DNA from: Pseudomonas aylmerensis
GTDB lineage: Bacteria; Pseudomonadota; Gammaproteobacteria; Pseudomonadales; Pseudomonadaceae
Length of the DNA stretch: 64,000 nt
Assembly: GCF_001702265.1 (NCBI RefSeq)
Contig: NZ_MAUE01000026.1
Coordinates: forward strand, 62,001 to 126,000
Reading direction: 5' to 3'
Part shown: positions 43,583 through 51,958 of the stretch, piece by piece
How positions within the stretch are numbered: the stretch's first letter is position 1
How the letters are laid out: every line of letters begins with the position of its first letter
Notes under the pieces: model-generated
What the model was told of the DNA's origin: nothing
Seen by the model: only the letters and a program-made list of their open reading frames with translations
The model's database searches: none
Translations under genes and position numbers: made by a program

Positions 43583-44818
43583 ATGATGAAGAAGCGTTTG
43601 ATCACCACCTTCGCCCTGGCGGCCCTTATCGGCAGCCAGGCCTGGGCCGCCGGCAAGCATGAAATCTACAGCTTGATGCCCAATACCGCGCTGTCGGGCG
43701 TGATTGACCCCGACATGCCGGATCGCACGGCGATCAACAAGGCATTGCCGTTGAAAAAGAAAGGCGAGCGCCTGCGTATCGGCTGGACCGAGATCACCCT
43801 GGGCAACCCCTGGTTCGTGTCGATGCTCGACGACGCGAAAACCATCGCGAAAAAGTACAACTACGATATCGAGCTGCAAGTGGCGGACAGTGACGTCGCC
43901 AAACAAAGCGCCCAGGTCGACAACTTCATTACCCTGGGCGTCGACCTGATCGTGATCGATCCCACCGACGTGCTCGGCTCGGTGTCGGATGTGGAACGCG
44001 CCGTGGCGGCCGGGATTCCGGTGATTACCGTGGGCACTGCGCCAGATGCCCGGGCTCCGGTAATCACCACCAGCACCGGCAACCCCTACGGCAGTGGTTT
44101 CGAGGCGGGCCGCTATGTGATCGCCAAGACCGACCCGGCCAAGGTGATCAACGCCGCCATGGTCATCGGTGTGATGGGCAACTCCACCTCCGAAAGCCGG
44201 CTCAACGGCATGATCTCCGGGATTGTCTACGCGCGTTCCGAGGAGCGAAAGCTGGGCCTGTCCAAGGAGGACGCGATGCTCAAGGGCTTCAAGTTGTTCC
44301 AGCAGATCAAAGCCAAAGGCAGTTTCAGTTGGCCGGAAGGTGGTTTCAACGTGTTGGCCTGGGGCCGGGGTGACTGGACCGAAGAGGGCGGGCTTGCGGC
44401 CACCGAAGACATCCTGGCGTCGCAGGGTGACAAGCTGAACCTGGTGCTGGCGGAAAACGACTTCATTGCCATCGGTGCAATCAACGCCCTGGAAAACGCC
44501 GGCAAGAAAGCCCAGGTGACGGTCGCCTCCGGCGCGGGCAACTTCCGGGTGGCGCTGGACTTGATCAAGCAGGGCAAGTTGCTGGTGAGTGCCACCAACA
44601 GCGGATCTGAAACCGGCGTGGCCGCGATTGAGCTGATTCACCAGATCCTCGACAAAGGCCTGGATGCCAACAACCTGCCGCTGGCGTCGTATTTCCCGGT
44701 CACGCTGATTACACCGGACAACGTCGACACCTATATCAAGGCTGACAGCCTGCCGCCCTCCACCGACAATGTGCCGCCGTTCCGCTCCATCGAGCAGATC
44801 AAGGCGGCCCTCAAGTAA
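43583..44818 (+). CDS. Periplasmic sugar-binding protein of cluster 2 importer (long form)
   Basis: A 411-residue type I periplasmic binding protein with signal peptide MKKRLITTFALAALIGSQA ending in WAA. The mature protein has a ~45-residue N-terminal extension before the first strand (LRIGWTEITLGNPWF) and an insertion around residues 205-240. It is about 90 residues longer than the cluster 1 protein (7609). VDLIVIDPTDVLGSVSDVER and GNSTSESRLNGMISGI are hinge/cleft parts. Start by the ATG pair at 43583/43586. Ligand unknown, probably a sugar or polyol. Confidence 0.88.
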   Translation: MMKKRLITTFALAALIGSQAWAAGKHEIYSLMPNTALSGVIDPDMPDRTAINKALPLKKKGERLRIGWTEITLGNPWFVSMLDDAKTIAKKYNYDIELQVADSDVAKQSAQVDNFITLGVDLIVIDPTDVLGSVSDVERAVAAGIPVITVGTAPDARAPVITTSTGNPYGSGFEAGRYVIAKTDPAKVINAAMVIGVMGNSTSESRLNGMISGIVYARSEERKLGLSKEDAMLKGFKLFQQIKAKGSFSWPEGGFNVLAWGRGDWTEEGGLAATEDILASQGDKLNLVLAENDFIAIGAINALENAGKKAQVTVASGAGNFRVALDLIKQGKLLVSATNSGSETGVAAIELIHQILDKGLDANNLPLASYFPVTLITPDNVDTYIKADSLPPSTDNVPPFRSIEQIKAALK

Positions 44819-44819
44819 C

Positions 44820-44853
44820 GCCCGCCAAACAGCTCGCGCCAACGGGGGCGGGC
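44820..44853 (+). other. Intercistronic hairpin between binding-protein and ATPase genes
   Basis: GCCCGCC (44820-44826) pairs with GGCGGGC (44847-44853) just after the binding-protein stop. Such hairpins commonly protect the abundant binding-protein mRNA and lower ATPase expression; here that role is inferred from position. Confidence 0.45.
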
Positions 44854-44885
44854 TGTTCGGCGACAGTCAATAGAGGGTGAAGAAC

Positions 44886-46397
44886 ATGAATGCGATGCAC
44901 ACACCAGCCGTAGAGATGCGCGATATCTCGAAGAAATTCGGTGGCATCAGTGCACTGAGCAACGCTGGGTTTTCGGCACATGCCGGGGAAATCCATGCGT
45001 TGATGGGCGAGAACGGCGCGGGCAAGTCGACCCTGATGAAAATCCTTGCCGGGGCCTACGTACGGGATACCGGCACGGTCAGCCTGAATGGTGAACCGGT
45101 GGATATCCGCAAGCCGGGCGATGCACTCAAGCTGGGTATCTCGATCATCTACCAGGAGTTTGCCCTGGCCCCGCACCTGTCGGTGGCGGAAAACATCTGC
45201 ATCGACGACCTGGGCAAGAGCCGTGGTGTTGTGCAGTGGGCTGCGATGCGCAAAAAGGCCCGGGCGATTCTGGATGAACTGGGTTTCAGCGATATCGACG
45301 TGCGCCAAGCGGTCGGCAGCTTGCCGGTGGCGTACCAGCAGGCCGTGGAAATCTGCAAGGCGTTGTCGCGCAATTCCTCGGTGCTGGTGTTCGATGAGCC
45401 CACCGCCGTGCTGACCTCGCATGAAGCGGAAAAGCTCTTCAAGATCCTCGACGAGCTGCGCCGCAAGGGCGTGTGCATTGTGTACGTGTCGCACCGCATG
45501 GATGAGATTTTCCGCATCTGTGACCGCGCGACAGTGCTCAAGGATGGCAAGACCGTCGGCACCCTGGCCCTGGCGGATGTCACCGAACGCGGGCTGATCG
45601 AGATGATGATCGGCCGTGAACTCAGCGACCTGTTCCCGCCGCGCAACGCGCAGATCGGCGAGGTGCTGTTGGAGGTGGATCAGCTATGCGCCGGGCGGCT
45701 GGTGCGCAACGTGAGCTTCAACGTGCGTGCCGGTGAAGTACTGGGCTTCTGCGGCCTGGTGGGGGCAGGGCGCACGGAGACGATGCGCGCGATCTTCGGC
45801 GCCGACCGCAAGACCTCCGGGACCCTGCGCTTGAATGGGCGCGAACTGCACAACCGCACGCCGCGCGAAGCCATCGCCAATGGCATTGGCCTGCTGCCCG
45901 AGGACCGCAAGCAGCAGGGCGTGCTGCTGGAAATGTCGATCCGCGTCAATGGCGCGCTGCGCCCCGCCAGCCCCTATACCGGACGCATGGGCTGGATCGC
46001 CAGCGGCAGGGAGACCCAGGGCATCGAGGCCCTGCGCAAGCAACTGTCGGTGAAGACGCGTTCCATCGAGCAACGGGTCGGTGACCTGTCGGGTGGCAAC
46101 CAGCAGAAAGTCGCGCTGATGAAGTGGGTCGATGCGGGTTGCCGCGTGCTGATTCTCGATGAGCCGACACGCGGCGTGGATGTGGGTGCGAAAACCGAAA
46201 TCTACCGGGTGATCAACGCCCTTGCGGAGCAAGGGGTGGCAATCATCATGGTGTCTTCGGAAATGATCGAAGTGATCGGTATGTGTGACCGCGTCGTGGT
46301 CATGCGCGAAGGTGCGATCGCCGGTGAGCTGGTGGGTGAGCGCATCAAAGAACAACAGATGATTTGCCTGGCGATGGGAGTCGAGCACCATGAATAA
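44886..46397 (+). CDS. CUT2 sugar ABC transporter ATPase (two NBDs), cluster 2
   Basis: A 503-residue RbsA-type ATPase. First half: Walker A GENGAGKST, Walker B VLVFDEPTAVL. Second half: GLVGAGRTE, LSGGNQQKVALMKW and VLILDEPTRGVD. ATG 44886 is chosen with AGAGGG 9 bp upstream; an in-frame GTG at 44877 is too close to it. It overlaps the permease gene by 8 bp. It powers the importer with the 43583 and 46390 products. Confidence 0.94.
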   Translation: MNAMHTPAVEMRDISKKFGGISALSNAGFSAHAGEIHALMGENGAGKSTLMKILAGAYVRDTGTVSLNGEPVDIRKPGDALKLGISIIYQEFALAPHLSVAENICIDDLGKSRGVVQWAAMRKKARAILDELGFSDIDVRQAVGSLPVAYQQAVEICKALSRNSSVLVFDEPTAVLTSHEAEKLFKILDELRRKGVCIVYVSHRMDEIFRICDRATVLKDGKTVGTLALADVTERGLIEMMIGRELSDLFPPRNAQIGEVLLEVDQLCAGRLVRNVSFNVRAGEVLGFCGLVGAGRTETMRAIFGADRKTSGTLRLNGRELHNRTPREAIANGIGLLPEDRKQQGVLLEMSIRVNGALRPASPYTGRMGWIASGRETQGIEALRKQLSVKTRSIEQRVGDLSGGNQQKVALMKWVDAGCRVLILDEPTRGVDVGAKTEIYRVINALAEQGVAIIMVSSEMIEVIGMCDRVVVMREGAIAGELVGERIKEQQMICLAMGVEHHE

Positions 46398-47445
46398 CCC
46401 TGATTACAAACTGGCCGCGGCCGAACCGCTGCAACACGACAGCCACGCCGATGCCGGGCGTGCGCACCGGCGCTCACTGCAACGCCTGTTTCTTGAGCAC
46501 AACGCGCTGGTGATGCTGGTACTGCTGGCGATTGTCGCCAGCGTCTTGTCCGCGGATTTTTTCACCTATCAGAACCTCGGCAACCTGTTGCGCCAATTGA
46601 CGCCGCTGTTGCTGGTGAGCATCGGCATGTTGATCGTGATTCTGACGGCGGGGATCGATTTGTCCGTGGCGTCGGTGGCTGCCGTGGGCGGGATCGTGGT
46701 GGCCATGACCCTGAACGTGATGCCGGTCGAAGGGGGACTTGGGCTGCTGCTGGCGGTGACGGTCGCGGTCGCATCCGGCGTCTTGATGGGCTTGGTGACA
46801 GGCACGTTTATCGCCTACTTCCGCATGGCACCCTTTATCGCCACGCTGGCGATGATGACGGTAGGGCGCGGCCTGGCCTTTATTTTGTCGAACGGACAGC
46901 CGCAACGGCTGGATGACAAGCTGACCAGTGCCCAGTGGTTGCGCGATTTCGGGCGCCTGGCCGATGGCGTACTGGGCATTCCCTGGCCCGTGTGGCTGGC
47001 GATCCTGGTGACGGTCATCTTTGCGCTGATCCTGCGTTACAACACCTACGGACGACTGACGATTGCCAGCGGCAGCAACGAAACCGCGGTGCGCCTGGCC
47101 GGGATTGCGGTGGAACGCTACAAGTTGGCGGCCTATGGCATCTGTGGTGGGCTGGCGGCATTGGCCGGGGTGGTGATTGCGTCGCGCTCGGGTGTTGCGG
47201 CGCCCAGCGCGGGCATGGCGCTGGAGCTCGATGCAATTGCGGCGTGCGTCATCGGCGGCGCGCTGCTGAGCGGCGGCAAAGGCACGATTTTCTACACCGT
47301 GGTCGGCGTGCTGGTGCTGGGGCTGATCGGCAATATCATGAATCTGCTGAGTGTGCCGGCCTACCCACAGCAGATTATCAAGGGGGCGATTATCGTGATT
47401 GCCGTGCTGTTGCAGGGCGTAGGACGGCGCGACGCACGGATTTGA
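46390..47445 (+). CDS. CUT2 (ribose-type) ABC transporter permease, cluster 2
   Basis: A 351-residue RbsC-like permease with a ~40-residue hydrophilic N-terminal tail, then hydrophobic segments. Motifs are LTAGIDLSVASVAAVGGIVV, FIATLAMMTVGRGLAF and VIGGALLSGGKGTIFYTVVG. It is last in the importer set; 120 bp later comes the regulator gntR with its own promoter and operator. Confidence 0.93.
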   Translation: MNNPDYKLAAAEPLQHDSHADAGRAHRRSLQRLFLEHNALVMLVLLAIVASVLSADFFTYQNLGNLLRQLTPLLLVSIGMLIVILTAGIDLSVASVAAVGGIVVAMTLNVMPVEGGLGLLLAVTVAVASGVLMGLVTGTFIAYFRMAPFIATLAMMTVGRGLAFILSNGQPQRLDDKLTSAQWLRDFGRLADGVLGIPWPVWLAILVTVIFALILRYNTYGRLTIASGSNETAVRLAGIAVERYKLAAYGICGGLAALAGVVIASRSGVAAPSAGMALELDAIAACVIGGALLSGGKGTIFYTVVGVLVLGLIGNIMNLLSVPAYPQQIIKGAIIVIAVLLQGVGRRDARI

Positions 47446-47462
47446 AGGACGCGCCTGCCGGA

Positions 47463-47491
47463 GTGGCAGGGGTAAAATGATGATGTATGAT
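47463..47491 (+). promoter_or_regulatory. Promoter plus GntR-type operator of the regulator gene
   Basis: ATGATGTATGAT (47480-47491) matches the palindrome ATGATATATCAT at 10 of 12 positions. GTGGCA (47463-47468), a 17-bp spacer and TATGAT (47486-47491) form a plausible promoter whose -10 lies in the site. It is 75 bp before the GTG at 47566 and suggests autoregulation. Confidence 0.55.
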
Positions 47492-47565
47492 GCGTGATCT
47501 GCGCCCCTGCCGCAGGCGTCGAGGCCTGCCGGGCGCACGTCATCGACCATGGAGATCGAGTAACA

Positions 47566-48246
47566 GTGACCGTGCATAAGCCCATTGATAAAGGCAACTT
47601 GAGTGAGCGGGTGTATTCCATTATTCGCACGGCGTTGATGGACGGCCAATACCAGCCCGGCGATCGCCTGCGCATCAGCACCCTGGCCGAAGAGTTCGGG
47701 GTCTCGATCACGCCGGTGCGCGAGGCGATCTTCCGGCTGGTCAGCGACCATGCGCTGGACATGAAGGCCGCGACGTCCATCTATGTGCCGGAGTTGTCGG
47801 TCAGCCAGCTCAGGGAAATCCAGTTGATCCGTCATCTGCTTGAGGGTGAGGCCGCCGGTGCCGCCGCGCAGCGCATTACCGTGCCGGAACTGATCAAGCT
47901 TGAAGGTATTCAGGATGCGTTTCAGAAGGCGGTTTCGGTCGACCATCGGCAGGCGGCATTGCTCAACCGCGAGTTTCACTTCGGCCTGATCAGCGCGGCG
48001 CGCATGCCTGTGGTGTCCAAGACCCTGGAGAACATGTGGGTCATCATGGGGCCGCTGCTCAGCCGCTTCCACGCGGAAGTGCCGAAATTGGAACTGGCGA
48101 GCGCCCAGCATAAGCACTTTGAAGTGCTTGAAGGCCTGCGCACGCGCGACTCGGGCAAAGCCAAGGCCGCGCTGCAGGCCGATATCGCCTGGGGAGAGTT
48201 GATGATCGAGTGGTTGGAGAAGAAGGAAAGCCTGGCCGAGGTTTAG
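47566..48246 (+). CDS. GntR-family (FadR subfamily) transcriptional regulator
   Basis: A 226-residue FadR-type regulator. The winged helix spans ~10-75 with GDRLRISTLAEEFGVSITPV and REAIFRLVSDHAL. The all-helical FCD effector domain follows, with metal-ligand His candidates in NREFHFGL, SRFHAEV and QHKHFEVLEGL; the first FCD acidic ligand is replaced by Asn. GTG 47566 has GGAG upstream; the frame is open from 47494. It is the only regulator gene in cluster 2, and matching palindromes lie at four promoters there, so it is the likely repressor of the regulon, relieved by a pathway acid or sugar (inference). Confidence 0.9.
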   Translation: MTVHKPIDKGNLSERVYSIIRTALMDGQYQPGDRLRISTLAEEFGVSITPVREAIFRLVSDHALDMKAATSIYVPELSVSQLREIQLIRHLLEGEAAGAAAQRITVPELIKLEGIQDAFQKAVSVDHRQAALLNREFHFGLISAARMPVVSKTLENMWVIMGPLLSRFHAEVPKLELASAQHKHFEVLEGLRTRDSGKAKAALQADIAWGELMIEWLEKKESLAEV

Positions 48247-49232
48247 TCGGCGAGGCGCGCTACCCATTTGCCACTGATGGAACCTTGCTTGAGGGCACGA
48301 AGCGCTTGCGGCAGCTCATGGAAGTCGAAGACCTGCTGTCCAGGTACCCGCAGTATGCCGTTCAGGACCGCGTCGAGGAGCCGTTCGCCGTGTTGGCGCA
48401 AGGCCTGCCGATCACTCAGGCTGGCGTAGGCGTGAAAGCTGTTGAGCGCCACCTCGTGCAGTGAAATCGCAGTGCTGAAAGCCGGCAATGGCGCGCTTTC
48501 CTGGCGGTCCTGGATGCACACCAGGTGCCCGTTGTAGCCGAGCAGGGGCGCGAGTGTGGCTGCATGCGCACCGCTCACGGTGTCGAACACGGCGTCAAGG
48601 CGCCGTTCGCCCAGGGCTGACTGAAGTGCCTGCTGCCAGCCGGCGTCGCGGTAATCGAATACACCGACCACGCCCAATGCCTTCAGCTGGGCATGATGAG
48701 CCGTGCTCGCCGTGGCCCACACACGCAACCCACGCTGTACCGCCAACTGCGCCAACAGCAGGCCCACCGCACCGCCCGCGCCGACCACCAACACCTCGCC
48801 AGCACTGCCCGGAATCTTTTCCAGCGCCTGCCAGGCCGTCAAGCCGGGGCAGGGCAGTGAGGCCGCCCAGGCATCATCGAGGGCCGCCGGCACGGTCATC
48901 ACCGTCGCTGCATCGAGTATGCAGAACTCGGCAAAACTGCCGTCGCGATCCAGCGACTGATGGTAGGCCACGCGCGTACCTGGTTTGATCGGCACTCCGG
49001 CACCGCTTGCAACCACCACGCCCATGCCATCCACGCCCGGCACATGTCCGGTTTTCCACGCCGCATGACCCCACTCGATGATCTTCCAGTCCACCGGGTT
49101 CAAGGCGATGGCACGATTGGCGATGAGCACCTCACCCGGTCCGGGCTGATCCAGGCTTTTGCGGACCAGCTGCAAACCGTCGATCCCTGCACCTGCAGTC
49201 CAGGACCAGGCAGCGAAATCTGTCTTCATCAT
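48243..49232 (-). CDS. Zinc-less MDR / quinone oxidoreductase-like protein
   Basis: A 329-residue medium-chain dehydrogenase without zinc-binding cysteines. It has GPGEVLIANRAIALNPVDWK near the N-terminus and the NADPH loop VVGAGGAVGLLLAQLA. The family reduces quinones or enones with NADPH. Its stop overlaps the convergent gntR by 4 bp. It is probably not part of cluster 2, being on the other strand. The 195 bp between its start and the next gene (49233-49427) hold no recognisable gene. Confidence 0.88.
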   Translation of the reverse strand: MMKTDFAAWSWTAGAGIDGLQLVRKSLDQPGPGEVLIANRAIALNPVDWKIIEWGHAAWKTGHVPGVDGMGVVVASGAGVPIKPGTRVAYHQSLDRDGSFAEFCILDAATVMTVPAALDDAWAASLPCPGLTAWQALEKIPGSAGEVLVVGAGGAVGLLLAQLAVQRGLRVWATASTAHHAQLKALGVVGVFDYRDAGWQQALQSALGERRLDAVFDTVSGAHAATLAPLLGYNGHLVCIQDRQESAPLPAFSTAISLHEVALNSFHAYASLSDRQALRQHGERLLDAVLNGILRVPGQQVFDFHELPQALRALKQGSISGKWVARLAD

Positions 49233-49427
49233 CAGTGTTTATCCCTAAGGCGAGAGTCGCGCAGTATCACCTGGGACGCGCTGGCGATAAATGTGCCTTC
49301 TGGAATGAGTGTTGTGAGAAAGAATCAACAATCTTCAAGGCTCGGTGCTGATCCTCCCGCGTGTGCGGCGGGGGATGTGCGGTTGTCGGCCACAGTAACC
49401 TGCGGGGCCGGCGACATCGCGTGACGC

Positions 49428-51665
49428 TCACGACTCGATCAACTCCCGCACCCGCGCCGTCAACGTGTCCAGCGCAAACGGCTTGGTCAGTATCTGCATG
49501 CCAGGCCCCAAACGCGTGTCGCCAATGATGGCGCCTTCGGCGTAGCCGGTGATGAACAGGGTTTTCAGCGCGGGCCGTACTTCGCGGCCGGCGTCGGCCA
49601 TCTGGCGTCCGTTCATGCCGCCGGGCAGGCCGACGTCGGTGATGAGCAGGTCGATGTGCACGTCGGAGCGCAGGATCTTGAGCCCGGTAATGCTGTCACT
49701 CGCTTCGATCAGGCTGTAGTCGAGGCCGCCGAGTACATCCATCAACAGCGTGCGCACACTGGGTTCATCGTCGACGATCAGGATGGTCTCGCCGTACTCC
49801 GCCGGTGCGGCACTGGTACTGTCCTGCTCGGGCGTGGGCTCAATGGTCTGTCCATAATAACGTGGCAGGTAAAGGCTGATGGCCGTGCCGCGCCCGACCT
49901 CGGAGGCAATGCGCGCCTGCCCGCCGGACTGTTTGGCGAACCCATAGATCATCGACAGCCCGAGGCCCGTGCCCTGGCCGATGGGTTTGGTGGTGAAGAA
50001 CGGGTCGAACGCCTTGGCCATGACATCGGGTGTCATCCCGGTACCGGTGTCGGTGACCGTCAGCGTCAGATATTCCCCTGCGCTCAGGTCTTGGGCGCTG
50101 GCAGTGGCAGCGTCCACCCGCACATTGGCGGTCTCGATGCTGATGCGCCCACCATCGGGCATGGCGTCGCGGGCGTTGATGCACAGGTTGAGCAGGGCGT
50201 TTTCCAGCTGGCTGGCATCCACCAGCGTCGGCCATACGCCACTGGCGCCGAGGGTTTCCACGCTGATGCTGGGACCCACGGTGCGCTGGATCAGCTCGCC
50301 CATGTCGTCCATCAGCAGGTTCACATCGGTGGGCCGTGGGTCCAGGGTCTGCCGGCGCGAGAAGGCGAGCAGACGGTGGGTCAGCGCCGCCGCGCGCTTG
50401 GCCGCACCCTGGGCGGTGGTGATGTACTTGTCGACTTCCGCCCAGCGACCCTGTGCGATGCGCAGCACCGTCAGTTCGAGTGCGCCGGAGATCCCCGCCA
50501 GCAAGTTGTTGAAGTCATGGGCGAGGCCGCCGGTCAGTTGGCCCACGGCTTCCATTTTCTGCGACTGGCGCAGTTTTTCCTCGGCCTGGATCAGCTCGAC
50601 GGTGCGCTCGGCCACGCGTTGCTCGAGGGTTTCGTTGAGGGCGCGCAGTGCGGCGGTCGCGCGGTCGCGCTCGGCTTCCACGGAGCGCCGGCCCTCGACG
50701 TCGATGACCACGCCCGGCAAGGTCAAGGGCGTGCCATCTTCGGCAAGTTCGACCCGGCCGTTGGCCTCGATCCAATAGTATTTGCCGTCGGCGCGAAGCA
50801 CGCGGTACTGGTGCGCGTAGGCGCCGCCGCGGGCAATCGCGGCATTGATGGCGGTGGTGAGCCCGTCGCGGTCTTCCGGGTGCACCGAGGTGATCACCTG
50901 CGCCAGGCTCAAGCCTTCATGGCCCAGGGCCGGGTCCACGCCAAAGGCGCGGGCGAACGCGTCGTCGATGGTGAAGCGGTCGCTGGGCAGGTCCCAATGC
51001 CAGGTGCCGATGATCGCACCGGCGGCCAGCGCCAGTTGCACGCGCTCGACGTTTTGCCGCGCCACTGCTTCGCTGATGCGCAGGCGCTCCTGCGCGTTGC
51101 GCCGCTCGGTGACATCACTGAAGATAATCGCGATCTGCCGGTCGGCCGGGTCGCCGACACGCACCGCGCGCACGTCGAACCAGCGCTTGAACGCTTCAGC
51201 GTAGCTTTCGAAAGTGGCTGGCTCGCCGGTCTTGGCCACGTGCCCGTAGGTCTCGAACCAGAAACTTTCCAGGTCGGGGGCGAACTCGGTGACCCACTTG
51301 CCGCGCAGGTCGACCCCGGCCTGGCGCTCGAACGCCGGGTTGGCCTCGACAAACCGGTAGTCGATCGGCCGATCATCGGCATCGAACTTGACCTTGACGA
51401 TGGCAAACGCCGACTCGACCGTCTCCAGGATGGTGCGAAAACGCTCTTCGCTCTGGCGCAATGCGACGTGCGCGGAGCGCATGTTCGACATGTCGAGCAG
51501 CGCCTGGCGATAGCGTGCCTGGGTGTCTTCGAAGGAATTCGGCGGTACATCTTCGCTACGCGCGCCTGACATGGGGTCGACGCCCGCCTCTGTCAGCAGG
51601 GCACGCAGGCGCAGGACTTGCGCCTCCAGCTCTTCACGAGTCAGGTCTTTCACTGCTGTTTCCAT
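49428..51665 (-). CDS. Hybrid sensor histidine kinase (PAS-PAS-HisKA-HATPase-REC)
   Basis: A 745-residue soluble hybrid kinase. An N-terminal coiled coil (~5-30) is followed by PAS domains at ~75-195 and ~210-335 (HWDLPSDRFTIDDAF is PAS_3-like) and a linking coiled coil ending in QSQKMEAVGQLTGG. The phospho-acceptor is H383 in GGLAHDFNNLL. ATPase boxes are VTDTGTGM and GQGTGLGLSM. The receiver has ILIVDDEPSV and the acceptor Asp in LLITDVGLPGG. ATG 51665 is taken as start; the frame extends to a TTG at 51689. No partner regulator is adjacent. It shares architecture with the 1243 kinase. Confidence 0.92.
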   Translation of the reverse strand: METAVKDLTREELEAQVLRLRALLTEAGVDPMSGARSEDVPPNSFEDTQARYRQALLDMSNMRSAHVALRQSEERFRTILETVESAFAIVKVKFDADDRPIDYRFVEANPAFERQAGVDLRGKWVTEFAPDLESFWFETYGHVAKTGEPATFESYAEAFKRWFDVRAVRVGDPADRQIAIIFSDVTERRNAQERLRISEAVARQNVERVQLALAAGAIIGTWHWDLPSDRFTIDDAFARAFGVDPALGHEGLSLAQVITSVHPEDRDGLTTAINAAIARGGAYAHQYRVLRADGKYYWIEANGRVELAEDGTPLTLPGVVIDVEGRRSVEAERDRATAALRALNETLEQRVAERTVELIQAEEKLRQSQKMEAVGQLTGGLAHDFNNLLAGISGALELTVLRIAQGRWAEVDKYITTAQGAAKRAAALTHRLLAFSRRQTLDPRPTDVNLLMDDMGELIQRTVGPSISVETLGASGVWPTLVDASQLENALLNLCINARDAMPDGGRISIETANVRVDAATASAQDLSAGEYLTLTVTDTGTGMTPDVMAKAFDPFFTTKPIGQGTGLGLSMIYGFAKQSGGQARIASEVGRGTAISLYLPRYYGQTIEPTPEQDSTSAAPAEYGETILIVDDEPSVRTLLMDVLGGLDYSLIEASDSITGLKILRSDVHIDLLITDVGLPGGMNGRQMADAGREVRPALKTLFITGYAEGAIIGDTRLGPGMQILTKPFALDTLTARVRELIES

Positions 51666-51881
51666 CGATGTGTGAGAGGGAGCAACCAAGCCGCTAAGAC
51701 CCGCGCGCCCGCCAGAGGGTTCAATCAGGGGGGAGAGGGGGCTTTGCGAGAAGTAAAGCCGGCTTTTCGGGGGCTGGCTACTTTTTCAGCGCGGTGCGCG
51801 AAGCGTCCTAGTCGCATTTTGTTACGAACCAATGACCGCTAAAGGCCACATTGAGACGGTAAATGGGGACAAGCGCGTGGT

Positions 51882-51899
51882 TTGCCATTCAACTTTCAT
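51882..51899 (+). promoter_or_regulatory. PHO box upstream of pstS
   Basis: TTGCCAT (51882-51888) and CTTTCAT (51893-51899) are direct repeats exactly 11 bp apart. They match the PhoB half-site CTGTCAT at 5/7 and 6/7 positions with the canonical 4-bp spacer. A weaker third repeat starts at 51904. The site is about 60 bp before the pstS ATG. It implies induction by PhoB under phosphate limitation. The rest of 51690-51958 shows no gene. Confidence 0.7.
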
Positions 51900-51958
51900 A
51901 AAAACGTAACAACTCTGCTGCACAGTTCGGGAGCCCGTAATTACAAGGATTCTCCTGA

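Noticed and set aside
46474..48267. Minus-strand open frame of 597 codons across permease and gntR
   Set aside because: It spans two real genes and an intergenic promoter, with low-complexity His/Gln content.
49656..51569. Plus-strand open frame of 637 codons opposite the hybrid kinase
   Set aside because: The minus-strand gene has every kinase and receiver motif; the plus frame is a GC-rich shadow.
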